Shown one piece after another: positions 35,110-43,678 of a stretch of DNA of 64,000 bases (within the stretch, counting starts at the first letter, position 1; each line of letters starts with the position of its first letter). Source of the stretch: Dokdonella sp. (GTDB taxonomy: Bacteria; Pseudomonadota; Gammaproteobacteria; Xanthomonadales; Rhodanobacteraceae); the NCBI RefSeq assembly GCF_019634845.1, contig NZ_JAHCAQ010000004.1, positions 62,001 through 126,000 on the forward strand, written 5' to 3'. The position numbers and the translations under genes are program-made. A model generated the notes under the pieces. It was given only the letters and a program-made list of their open reading frames with translations. It had not been told where the DNA came from and ran no database searches.

Positions 35110-36138
35110 ATGACGTTGTCCCTGCCCATGTTGCTCCTGCTGCTGGCCTGCGGTCTGGGCCTGTACCTGTACGGCATTGCGCTGGTCTGGCGGCGCGACC
35201 GCTTGACCGCCGTGTTCGCGTTGCTGCTGCCGCCGCTGGGCCTGTTCGCGCTCGCCAAGTACTGGGGTGAACGTGCCAACAACCCGCGTTGGTACCTGCT
35301 CGGCGGCCTCGTGCTGCTGGCGCTGGCCGGCGGGCTGTTTGGCTGGCACGTGCTGGCCACCCAGCAGCGCGAGGAAGCCGACTGGCTGCGCTCGCACGAT
35401 GCCGACGAGGCGAGGCGGGTGGCCAGCGCGAGGGCGCGGCGCGCACGCGCGCTGACCAGCCTCGTGCGCAGCCAAGGCAAGGTCGAGATCGCCGGCGCCG
35501 CCACCGGCATCACGGTGCCGCAGCATTTCCGTTTCATCGATCGCAGCGAACTCGAGCGCGCGTTTGCCGGCACGAGCGATGCGCCGGCCGCCGACACGAT
35601 CGGCTGGTTCGTGCACGAACGCGTCGACCTCACCGCGGCCAACGCCTGGTACGTGCGCGTGACCTGGCGCGGCGACGGCTATGTCGCTGCGCGCGGCCTC
35701 GCCAGCGTCGACACCGCCACCCTGCTGGCCGCGATGCGGCGCCTGCGCCAGCCCGACCCGACCGCGACGCAGGAGCAGGAGCAAACGCCGCAGGCGCATG
35801 GGTTTGCCGACTTGCCGACGTTCGATCCGCAGACTGCGCGCGCCACTTGGGTGGTGGCGCTGGCGCGGCCGCGCAGTGAAGACCAGGTACTCGAGTGTCA
35901 GGCCGTGCAACTGGGGCGCAAGGGCCTGGTGTTGTTCACGATCGAGAACATGGCCGCCGCGCGCGCCGAGCTGTGCCTGCGCAGCGTGCGCCTGTTGGCC
36001 GCAAATGTGTACTTCGGCGTGGGCCAATCGCATGCCGAGCACTCGCGCATGCTCGACCGCAACGCGCCCTACGGGCTGGCCGAGCTCATCACCGGCGAGT
36101 ACGTGGACAAGCTGCGGCAGGCGCAGGCGCGTCCCTAG
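35110..36138 (+). CDS. DUF2167-like membrane-anchored protein
   Basis: A 342-residue protein with two or three N-terminal membrane helices (about 3-25, 35-50 and 60-80) and a large soluble domain. The soluble part (about 130-335) follows the DUF2167 pattern: ITVPQHFRFIDRSELERAF, IGWFVHE, WYVRVTWRGDGYV, a FDPQTARATWVVALA segment and GQSHAEHS...YGLAELITGEY. DUF2167 proteins are membrane-anchored and of unknown function. The stop codon overlaps that of the convergent mprF gene by two bases. Confidence 0.78.
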   Translation: MTLSLPMLLLLLACGLGLYLYGIALVWRRDRLTAVFALLLPPLGLFALAKYWGERANNPRWYLLGGLVLLALAGGLFGWHVLATQQREEADWLRSHDADEARRVASARARRARALTSLVRSQGKVEIAGAATGITVPQHFRFIDRSELERAFAGTSDAPAADTIGWFVHERVDLTAANAWYVRVTWRGDGYVAARGLASVDTATLLAAMRRLRQPDPTATQEQEQTPQAHGFADLPTFDPQTARATWVVALARPRSEDQVLECQAVQLGRKGLVLFTIENMAAARAELCLRSVRLLAANVYFGVGQSHAEHSRMLDRNAPYGLAELITGEYVDKLRQAQARP

Positions 36139-38753
36139 TCGCGCAGCAGGCGACGGTAGCCGCCGGCGACCAGCGCCGCGATGTCGACCAGCAGCGACGG
36201 CACCCACACGCCGCGCGGATAGGCGAGGTAGGCGCCGGTCCACTGCGGCTGGAACTTGTCCTTGTAGTGGCGCAGCCCTTGGTAGTTGTAGAAGCGCCCG
36301 CCGTAGCGGAAGGCGAGCGCGGCGAGGCGCTCGTTGAGTCGCGCATAGGGGTTGTCGCCGACCGACGACAGCGGCGCCATGCCGAGGCTGAAGCGTTCGT
36401 GGCCGGCATCGCGGGCCCACTGCATGATGCGCGCGAACAGGAAATCCATCGTGCCGCGCGGCGCATCGTCGAGATGGCGCATGAGGTCGATGCTCGCCGT
36501 GCCATCGGGACCGTAGGGCGGCAGCACGTTGGCGAATGCAATGATCCGGCCGGCCTGGCGCACCAGTGCGAGCGGGCTCCAGGCCAGGTAATCGAGGTCG
36601 AAGCGACCCAGTGAAAAACCCTTTTCCTGCATGCCCTTGGCCGCGAGCCAGGCATCGGAGACCTGTTCGACCTGGGCCATCAGCATGGTGTCGAACGGTG
36701 GCTCGACGAGCTCGAACTCGAGTTGCTCGCGGGTCGAACGATTGACCGCCTGCCGCAGGTCCTCCCAGCGCTTGCCGGCCAGCGTGAACTCGGCCAGCGT
36801 GATCGTGGCGAGTTCGCCGAGCTTGAACAGGTCGAAGCCGAGGTCGTGATACAGCGACAGGTGCGGTTCGAGCACTTCGTAGAACACCGGCTTGCGGCCC
36901 TGACCGTCGGCGTACTGGCGAAAGTCGAGGATCGCGCGCCGGATCGCGCGCTCCGGGCCGCAGGGTGAGCCGAGCGCCACGAGCCGGTCACGGATCGCGG
37001 CGCAGGCCACCACCGCGCCACGATCGGCCGACCAGAACAGCGCCTTGTCGCGCATGAACGACAGATGGCCGAATTCGCCGCCGCCGTGCTCGCGGTAGAT
37101 CTGCCGCGCGCGTTCGAGCTCGGCGCGATCGGGCAGGGCGAGGCTGGGGCGGCGCACCGCGAACGATTGCCAGATGAGGTAGATCAGCACACCGAGCGCG
37201 GCCGCGAGCAGGCCGCGCGCGAGACGCGAGGCGTGCTCGCCGTGGCCGAAGTACCACAGATCGAAACTGTCGTCGCCGAGCACCTGGGCGATGCCGACGG
37301 CGAAGAATGCGAGCACGACGACGCTGAGGCCGGCCAACCACGCCGCCGTCGTCATCGACGACAGGCTCATCGCGCGCTGGGTGAACTCGCGCTTGCGCGC
37401 GCGCAGCAGCACGGCGATCGCGAGCAGGAACAGCGCCTCGCCGAAATGCAGGCCCTTGGTCACCGCGAGGATCGCGCCGAGGATCAGCAGCGGCTGGGCG
37501 AGTCGGTAGGCCACGCGCAGGCGGCCGTCGATGCCGCGGCCCAGGCCCAGCAGCAGCACGCCGGTGAGGATCGACAGCCAGTACGAGCCTTCCACTGCCG
37601 CCAGCGGCAGCACCGCACGTACCACCACGACATGTTCGTGCACCGCCGGGATTGCCGCCGAGGCCAGCAGCACGAGGCCGGCGCCGAAGGTCAGTACGGC
37701 CAGCACATGCACGCCCAGACCGGCCAGCAGGCTGCCCGGCAGGCCCAGCACCGCGAACAGCGGATGGGTGCGCAGGCGCGCCGTCATGCGCGCGACGCCG
37801 GGCAATTGACCGACCAGCAGTCCGGAGCCGACGTACAGGCCGGCCAGCAGCGGCAACAGGTAGTACAGCACGCGGAACAGGAACAGCCCCGACAGCACCG
37901 CGGCGTTGTCGTAGCCACCGCTGGTGAGGGCCAGCAGCATGAGGCCGTCGAACACGCCGAAGCCACCCGGGATCAGGCTCAGCAGGCCCAGCGCCTGCGC
38001 CAGCGCGAAGCTGCCGAGCAGCGGTCCGGGCTTGACGTGGGCACCCGACAGATACAGGCAGCCATACAGCACGGCCGCGCTCAGCAACCAGTCGAGAAAG
38101 GACAGCGCCGCCAGGGCGAGCTTGAGCCGCAGTGGCGGCAGGCCGCTGCCCGCGGGCAACCAGCGCATCAGGCGCCGCCGCCCGCTCAGCACGAAGAAGG
38201 CCGGCAGGTAGCAGGCCGCGGCGGCCAGCACCAGCATCGCCAGCCAATGGGTGGTGGTCGTGGCCGTGATCGGTCGCGAGCCGAGCGCCAGCGTGATGAT
38301 GATGAGCACCGACAGGCCCAGCGGCAGCGACAGCACCTGCAGGCCGACCAGTGCCGCACCGCGCGCCAGTTCGATGCCGCGCGCGGTCAGGCCGAGCAGG
38401 CGCACGCCCGAACCGAGCGTGCCGTACAGGTTGAGCGTATTGGCGAGCGCATTGGCGACGAAACCGAGCCGCAGCACGTCGCGCGCGCCGATCGGCAGGC
38501 CCAGCCAGCGCGCGATGACGAGATCGATGCTGCCCGTGAACGCCACCGCGGCCAATGCCAGCAGCGCGACGCCGAGCGCCGGCAAGGTCGGTACCTGCAG
38601 CAGGGCCCGCTGCAGTTGCGGCAGGTCGAGTTGCCCGGCTTCGCGCCACGCCAGCACCGCGACCACGCCAAGAAACGTGAGCGGCACGAGCCAGCGCAAA
38701 TGGGCGCGCCAAGGGTGGGTCGGCGCGCGGGGAGTGGATTCGTCGCTGGTCAT
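36135..38753 (-). CDS. mprF: MprF-type lysylphosphatidylglycerol synthetase/flippase
   Basis: An 872-residue inner-membrane enzyme. The N-terminal half (about 1-330, many helices, including the GGFGVFDGLML segment) is the flippase; more helices follow to about 530, and the C-terminal soluble DUF2156 domain (about 545-870, with FWSADRGAVVACAAI, ALGSPCGP, FYEVLEPHLSLY and FARIMQWARDAGHERFSLGMAPLS) transfers an amino acid from aminoacyl-tRNA to phosphatidylglycerol. Adding positive charge to the membrane gives resistance to cationic peptides. The nearby AcvB/VirJ gene would remove the modification. Confidence 0.93.
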   Translation of the reverse strand: MTSDESTPRAPTHPWRAHLRWLVPLTFLGVVAVLAWREAGQLDLPQLQRALLQVPTLPALGVALLALAAVAFTGSIDLVIARWLGLPIGARDVLRLGFVANALANTLNLYGTLGSGVRLLGLTARGIELARGAALVGLQVLSLPLGLSVLIIITLALGSRPITATTTTHWLAMLVLAAAACYLPAFFVLSGRRRLMRWLPAGSGLPPLRLKLALAALSFLDWLLSAAVLYGCLYLSGAHVKPGPLLGSFALAQALGLLSLIPGGFGVFDGLMLLALTSGGYDNAAVLSGLFLFRVLYYLLPLLAGLYVGSGLLVGQLPGVARMTARLRTHPLFAVLGLPGSLLAGLGVHVLAVLTFGAGLVLLASAAIPAVHEHVVVVRAVLPLAAVEGSYWLSILTGVLLLGLGRGIDGRLRVAYRLAQPLLILGAILAVTKGLHFGEALFLLAIAVLLRARKREFTQRAMSLSSMTTAAWLAGLSVVVLAFFAVGIAQVLGDDSFDLWYFGHGEHASRLARGLLAAALGVLIYLIWQSFAVRRPSLALPDRAELERARQIYREHGGGEFGHLSFMRDKALFWSADRGAVVACAAIRDRLVALGSPCGPERAIRRAILDFRQYADGQGRKPVFYEVLEPHLSLYHDLGFDLFKLGELATITLAEFTLAGKRWEDLRQAVNRSTREQLEFELVEPPFDTMLMAQVEQVSDAWLAAKGMQEKGFSLGRFDLDYLAWSPLALVRQAGRIIAFANVLPPYGPDGTASIDLMRHLDDAPRGTMDFLFARIMQWARDAGHERFSLGMAPLSSVGDNPYARLNERLAALAFRYGGRFYNYQGLRHYKDKFQPQWTGAYLAYPRGVWVPSLLVDIAALVAGGYRRLLRD

Positions 38754-38874
38754 GGCGGGCGGTGGCGGCTGCGGATCGATGCTGGCGCGAGCCGCTCGGG
38801 CGCACGCGGCCTTGCGACCGGGCCACGTCGCCGCCCGGCGCTGCGCCGACGGCGGTCGCGCCCGGGACGGGTTG

Positions 38875-40206
38875 CTAGGTCAACTGCGCAAAAGCCTCGC
38901 GCGTGAGGTTCTCCGGTGCACCGGCGGTGCAGGCCACGTCGTCCTCGATGCGGATGCCGCCGTAGCGGCGGAACGCGTCCACGCGCGTCCAGTCGACCTC
39001 GCCGGCCAGCGGCCCTTCGCGCAGCTTCGCCAGCAGCAGGTCGATGAAATACAGGCCCGGCTCGATCGTCATCACCATGCCCGGCTCGAGCGCGCGCGTC
39101 ATGCGCAGGTACGGATGGCCTGCCGGACGCGGCAGCGTGCCGCCGTTTTCGCTGGCCTGAAAGCCGGCCACATCATGCACCTGCAGGCCGATCGGGTGAC
39201 CCAGTCCATGCGGGAAGAAGGTGGACGACAGGCCCGATTCGACTGCCGACTCGGCGCTCATGCGGATGAAGCCATGCTCGCGCAGCACGCCGGCGAGCAC
39301 GTGGTGCGCATGCAGGTGCAGGTCGGGATAGCTCTGCCCAGCGCGTACCCTGGCGCAAAAGCCCTGTTGCGCCGCGTCGACGGCCGCGACCAGTGCCGCG
39401 AACTCGCCGGCGCCGTCGGCGGCGTAGGTGCGCGTGATGTCGCTGGCGTAGCCATGGAAGCTCGCGCCGGCGTCGATCAGGAACGAATGCATCTGTGCCG
39501 GCGGTGCGTGGGCCAGGTCGGTGTAATGCAGGATCGCGCCATGCTGGTTGAGCGCGATGATGTTGCCGTAAGGCAGCTCGTTGTCGGTCTGGCGCGCACT
39601 GGCCAGGTAGGCCATGTGGATGTCGAATTCGCCCTTGCCGGCGCGGAAGGCCAGCTCCGCCGCGCGGTGCGCGCGCGCGCCGATGCGGCTGGCGATGCGC
39701 ATCATTGCCAGCTCGTAGGGCGTCTTGTACGAGCGCTGCCAGTGCAGGTAGTCGAGCACGGCCTGCGGGTTGTTCGGTGCAAAGCCGTCGAGTGCGACGT
39801 TGGGTTCACCCAGGACTGCGCAGCGTGCCGCGACAGGCAGGTGGGCGCGCGCCTGGGCGGCCTCATGGATGATCGTGATCTCGAACGAATCGACCCAGTA
39901 GCCGGCCGGCGCGGCCGGCACCACATGCCAGTAGTCGTGCGGCTGCAGGTAGATCAGGTGCGGCTTGCGCCCAGGGCTGCAGACCAGCCACGAACCCGGT
40001 GCGCGCGTGACCGGCAGCCAGTGCTTGAAGTGCGGGTTGGTGACGAACGGGTAGTCGCGGTCGTCGAGGAACTGGAAGTGCGTCTGCCCGGCGGCGACCA
40101 CGAGGTGGTCGAACCCGGCGCGGGCAAGGATCGCCTCGGCGCGCGCCTGCAGCGTGGCGAGGTGATCGACATACAAGGGGCGCAGGTCGGGGTGCTGGGG
40201 ATCCAT
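38875..40206 (-). CDS. pepQ: Xaa-Pro dipeptidase (prolidase)
   Basis: A 443-residue M24 metallopeptidase that splits Xaa-Pro dipeptides. It has the PepQ N-terminal domain (FLDDRDYPFVTNPHFKHW) and the pita-bread active site: Asp in FLIDAGASFHGYASDITRTY (both Asp ligands), His in PHGLGHPIGLQVHDV, Glu in MTIEPGLYF and Glu in GGIRIEDDV. The length fits PepQ of gammaproteobacteria (about 440). It lies alone between mprF (121 bases away) and a DUF3016 lipoprotein gene on the same strand. Confidence 0.95.
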   Translation of the reverse strand: MDPQHPDLRPLYVDHLATLQARAEAILARAGFDHLVVAAGQTHFQFLDDRDYPFVTNPHFKHWLPVTRAPGSWLVCSPGRKPHLIYLQPHDYWHVVPAAPAGYWVDSFEITIIHEAAQARAHLPVAARCAVLGEPNVALDGFAPNNPQAVLDYLHWQRSYKTPYELAMMRIASRIGARAHRAAELAFRAGKGEFDIHMAYLASARQTDNELPYGNIIALNQHGAILHYTDLAHAPPAQMHSFLIDAGASFHGYASDITRTYAADGAGEFAALVAAVDAAQQGFCARVRAGQSYPDLHLHAHHVLAGVLREHGFIRMSAESAVESGLSSTFFPHGLGHPIGLQVHDVAGFQASENGGTLPRPAGHPYLRMTRALEPGMVMTIEPGLYFIDLLLAKLREGPLAGEVDWTRVDAFRRYGGIRIEDDVACTAGAPENLTREAFAQLT

Positions 40207-40318
40207 CGTGATCGCTCGCAGGGACGAACGCGCATTGTGCCGCGCGCCGCGGCGGCTGGCGATGCGCCGCGCGGCATGCGACGCATCGCCGGGTGGCGCC
40301 GCCGCGCCGCCGGCCGGC

Positions 40319-40852
40319 TCAGCGGCGCGGCGGCTTGTCGACGCCGCGACGCAACCAGTCGTCGAGGAGGCGCTTCTCGTAGCGCAGCGGGTCGTTGTTC
40401 TCGAACGGCACGCCGCGGTCGAGGTAGGCGAGGTCGGTGAGCGTGCGATCGCCCTGCGCGAGGATCGTGCCGTCGGCGTTGCGCAACTGGAAATGCAGCT
40501 TGATCATCGGCGGGTAGATCGTGGTCAGCATGCGGATCTGGCTCATGCGCGGACCACGCCACGGCTCACACTGGCCGGCGCGCTGGATGTCAGTGATCGT
40601 GACCTCGAGGGTCTGGCCTGACTTGAGCAGGTTGCGGGCGCGCGCCTGCGCATAGCGCGCGAGCTGGCCCAGCCATTCCTCGGGTGCGACCGCGCTGTGG
40701 CACTGGTCGGTGCGCGTGTCGGTGAATTTGGCCGGATCGGTCCAGTCGACCTTGACCGTGACATGGGTCGGCCTGGGCGGCGGGGTACTGGCGCAGGCGG
40801 CGAGCAGGCCGCTCGCGAGCAGGCAGGACAACAGCGGAATCGAAAGTCTCAT
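40319..40852 (-). CDS. DUF3016 lipoprotein
   Basis: A 177-residue lipoprotein: the signal peptide ends in the lipobox LLAAC, so Cys becomes residue 1 of the mature protein. The mature domain fits DUF3016: VTVKVDWTDPAKFTDT, QTLEVTITDIQRAGQCEPWRG, KLHFQLRNADGTILAQGDR and DPLRYEKRLLDDW. Function is unknown. The ATG at 40852 was chosen because the upstream in-frame residues (to 40894) are polar and would spoil the lipoprotein signal. Confidence 0.85.
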   Translation of the reverse strand: MRLSIPLLSCLLASGLLAACASTPPPRPTHVTVKVDWTDPAKFTDTRTDQCHSAVAPEEWLGQLARYAQARARNLLKSGQTLEVTITDIQRAGQCEPWRGPRMSQIRMLTTIYPPMIKLHFQLRNADGTILAQGDRTLTDLAYLDRGVPFENNDPLRYEKRLLDDWLRRGVDKPPRR

Positions 40853-40995
40853 GGCGGGCCTCCTGGTGCGGGCATCGTGCACCCGCACGGTCATGCTGAC
40901 AACGACGGCGGGCCCGGGGTGCGAACCGCGTACAGGATCCGCTCATGCAGGCGCGGCGCTTTGGTTGCCGGCGGCGAGCCGACCGCACGGCGTTT

Positions 40996-41649
40996 CTAGA
41001 GGTCGCTGGCGTTGGAGGCCGCGATGAGGTGCTCGCGCACCTCGGGACGATCGACGCCAAGCTCGCGCTCCCCATCGAGCAGCAGCGCCACCAGCGCATC
41101 ACTGGGCAGGAAGTCGCAGATCAGGTGCGTGCGCGGCAATGCCGGATCGGCGTTCCATACCGCGTGCAGCGTGGAGTTGTTGAGCACCCACACCTCGCCG
41201 GCGGCCATGTTGTAGCTCAGTCCGTCGCAGTACACCCATACCTGCGGATGGGTGACGACGGGAATGTGGATGCGGATCGTCTGCGCGAAGTAGGCCGGCA
41301 GATCGGTGTGCGGCAGGATGACCTGGCCACCCGGCAACGTCGCCAGCAGGCAGCGCATCGGCTGCGCCGGGATGATCGAATGGATGAACTCGCGGGCGTA
41401 GGGCAGGCGCGCCAGCACGTCGCGGTCGACGATCGGCCGATCGCCCTCGGCCGGGGCGTGCCCGCGCAGAAACACCGCGCTGGCCGGGTTGTGCACACGG
41501 ATGCGCCCGCCGCGCGTGTCTTGGCCCAGTTCCGGCAGGGCGCTGACTTCGGCATGCAGGCGTGCATGGTCGCAGGGCAGTCGCAGGCGCACGCAGCGCC
41601 CGATCAGACGCTGCTTGTCGAGGAACGGTTGACCGGGAATGGCAAGCAT
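40996..41649 (-). CDS. Aspartyl/asparaginyl beta-hydroxylase-like 2-OG dioxygenase
   Basis: A 217-residue soluble protein with the Fe(II)/2-oxoglutarate beta-hydroxylase core. Predicted iron ligands are His114 and Asp116 in LPHTDLPAY and His162 in STLHAVWN, and Arg173 in RTHLICD would bind 2-oxoglutarate. Such enzymes hydroxylate Asp/Asn (or related) residues of proteins or free substrates; the substrate is unknown. It is transcribed divergently from a larger gene whose N-terminus is a paralogous domain (132-base gap), which suggests a functional pair. Confidence 0.88.
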   Translation of the reverse strand: MLAIPGQPFLDKQRLIGRCVRLRLPCDHARLHAEVSALPELGQDTRGGRIRVHNPASAVFLRGHAPAEGDRPIVDRDVLARLPYAREFIHSIIPAQPMRCLLATLPGGQVILPHTDLPAYFAQTIRIHIPVVTHPQVWVYCDGLSYNMAAGEVWVLNNSTLHAVWNADPALPRTHLICDFLPSDALVALLLDGERELGVDRPEVREHLIAASNASDL

Positions 41650-41781
41650 GGCGGGACCGGGGCGAGGACAGGGCGATGTTAGCGCGCTGGTGGTGGCACG
41701 GTCCGGCGATCGATTCGATGCCCGCGGTGGGATCGGCTATCGTTGTGGTTTCGCGCCGTTGCGACAACCAGTGCCAGTGCC

Positions 41782-43596
41782 ATGAAACTTCCGGTCCCGT
41801 TCATCCAGTTGCCCCTGCGGTTCGATGCCGCCGCGCTCGCCGCCGAAGTCGCCACCTTCGACGAATCGCTGTGGCAACCCCACCCCAACGGTATTCCGGG
41901 CAACAGCGCGTTGCCGCTCATCACGGTGAATGGCGATCCCGCGCGTGGCGATGCGCTGCAGGGACCGATGCGCCCGACCCCGATCCTCGAGCGCAGCCCG
42001 TATTTTCTCAAGGTGCTGGGCAGTCTCGAGGCCGTGCTCGGCCGCTGCCGCCTGATGCGTCTGTCGGGCCATGCCGAAGTCGACCTGCACGTGGATTCGG
42101 ATTACTACTGGCATGAACGCGTGCGTGTGCATGTGCCGATCCTGACCCAGCCCACCGTGCGCTTCACCGCCGGCGAGCACACCATCAACATGGCGGCCGG
42201 CGAGTGCTGGATCTTCGACACCTGGTTGCTGCACCACGTCCTCAACGACCAGGACCACCAGCGCATCCACCTCGTCGCCGACACCGTCGGCGGCGCGGCA
42301 TTCTGGGATCTCGTCAATCAGGGTCGGCCGCATGCGGCGCCGCGCGAGGGCTGGGAGCCGCGGTTCGTCGCACCCGGTGGCGCCACGCCGCCGCTGATGT
42401 TCGAAAACGTCAACAGCCAGTCGCCGATGAGTTATTGGGAGCTGCGCGATCTCGTGCAATTCATCCTCAACGAGGCGCAACCACAGCCGCGCATGGGTCC
42501 GGCCGCCGAACTGTGCGGCGTGTTCGTGCGCAACTGGCAGACGCTGTGGTTTCGCCATGGCAGCGCCGCCGAGGGCATGGACGAATACGCCGCGCATCTG
42601 GCCGGATTCCTCGCTCGCCTGGCGCAGGTCGGCCATGGCCTGACGCTGCGCAATGGTGCCGACCTCGTGGCCGCGATGAACGGCATCCTGCGTCGCGCCG
42701 CGCGACCGGCCGATGCGCAGGTCGATCTCGGTGAGGAGCGCGCGCGGCAGCCGGCATCGCGTCCGACCACGGCGCTGATCGAACGGCCGGTATTCATCGT
42801 CTCGCCGCCGCGCTCGGGCTCGTCGCTGCTGTTCGAGACACTGGCCCACGCGCCGGGGCTGCACACGATCGGCGGCGAGAGCCACGGCGTGATCGAGGGC
42901 ATTGCGGCGCTCGACACCCGCCAGCGCGACCACGAATCCAATCGACTGCTCGCTGACGACGCCACGCCGATGATCGCCGAACAGTTGCGCGCGCGATTTC
43001 GCGCCGCCGCCTTCGATCGCGACCGCAAGCCGCCGATGGGCGCGTTCCGTCTGCTGGAAAAGACGCCGAAGAACGCGCTGCGCATTCCATTCTTCAATCG
43101 CATCTTTCCCGATGCCTTGTTCATCTACCTTTATCGCGACCCGCGCCAGGTGCTGGCGAGCATGCTCGAGGCCTGGGAATCGGGCGGCTTCCGGACCTAC
43201 CGCGACCTGCCGGGCTGGACTGGCCTGCCGTGGTCGCTGCTGCTGACGCCGGGCTGGCGCGAGCTCAACGGCGCGTCACTGGGCGACATCGTCGCCGCGC
43301 AGTGGCAGACCACGACCGAGCTTCTGCTCGACGATCTCGAAGCGCTGCCGCGCGAGCGCGTGGCGGTGGCGCGCTATGACGCGCTGCTGACCGATCCGCT
43401 GGCCGAAGTGCGGCGCCTGTGCGAGTTTGCCGGCCTGACCTGGGACCGCCAGTTCGAGCACGGCCTGCCGCTCGCCAACCACACGGTGTCGGCGCCGCAT
43501 CCGGACAAGTGGCGCAGGCGCGAAGCCGTGATCGCGCCGTTGCTGCCGCGCCTCGAGGCCACGCTGCAGCGCGCAGCCGCGTTCGCGCGGCGCTGA
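41782..43596 (+). CDS. Beta-hydroxylase-sulfotransferase fusion protein
   Basis: A 604-residue two-domain protein. Residues about 1-200 are an aspartyl/asparaginyl beta-hydroxylase-like dioxygenase with iron ligands His103/Asp105 (LHVDSDYYW) and His151 (LLHHVLN) and Arg161 for 2-oxoglutarate. Residues about 330-600 are a sulfotransferase with the PAPS 5'-phosphosulfate loop VSPPRSGSSLLFETLA and the 3'-phosphate region FIYLYRDPRQVLASM. No signal peptide. The natural reading is hydroxylation followed by O-sulfation of the same or a linked substrate, but this is inference. The ATG at 41782 is favoured; an in-frame GTG at 41743 adds 13 residues. Confidence 0.88.
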   Translation: MKLPVPFIQLPLRFDAAALAAEVATFDESLWQPHPNGIPGNSALPLITVNGDPARGDALQGPMRPTPILERSPYFLKVLGSLEAVLGRCRLMRLSGHAEVDLHVDSDYYWHERVRVHVPILTQPTVRFTAGEHTINMAAGECWIFDTWLLHHVLNDQDHQRIHLVADTVGGAAFWDLVNQGRPHAAPREGWEPRFVAPGGATPPLMFENVNSQSPMSYWELRDLVQFILNEAQPQPRMGPAAELCGVFVRNWQTLWFRHGSAAEGMDEYAAHLAGFLARLAQVGHGLTLRNGADLVAAMNGILRRAARPADAQVDLGEERARQPASRPTTALIERPVFIVSPPRSGSSLLFETLAHAPGLHTIGGESHGVIEGIAALDTRQRDHESNRLLADDATPMIAEQLRARFRAAAFDRDRKPPMGAFRLLEKTPKNALRIPFFNRIFPDALFIYLYRDPRQVLASMLEAWESGGFRTYRDLPGWTGLPWSLLLTPGWRELNGASLGDIVAAQWQTTTELLLDDLEALPRERVAVARYDALLTDPLAEVRRLCEFAGLTWDRQFEHGLPLANHTVSAPHPDKWRRREAVIAPLLPRLEATLQRAAAFARR

Positions 43597-43678
43597 CCGG
43601 CGCGGCGTCGCTCGCGCTTGCGCGTGCCGGCGTCCGCTGCGGATGTGGTTGGCGACAAACGCCGCCCGCGGCTGCGCG

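Noticed and set aside
41743..41781. GTG start for the hydroxylase-sulfotransferase fusion
   Set aside because: It adds 13 residues without family similarity; the ATG at 41782 aligns with the domain start.
40996..43596. RiPP or NRPS biosynthetic cluster around the hydroxylase and sulfotransferase
   Set aside because: No precursor peptide, cyclase, NRPS or export gene is visible within 5 kb on either side.
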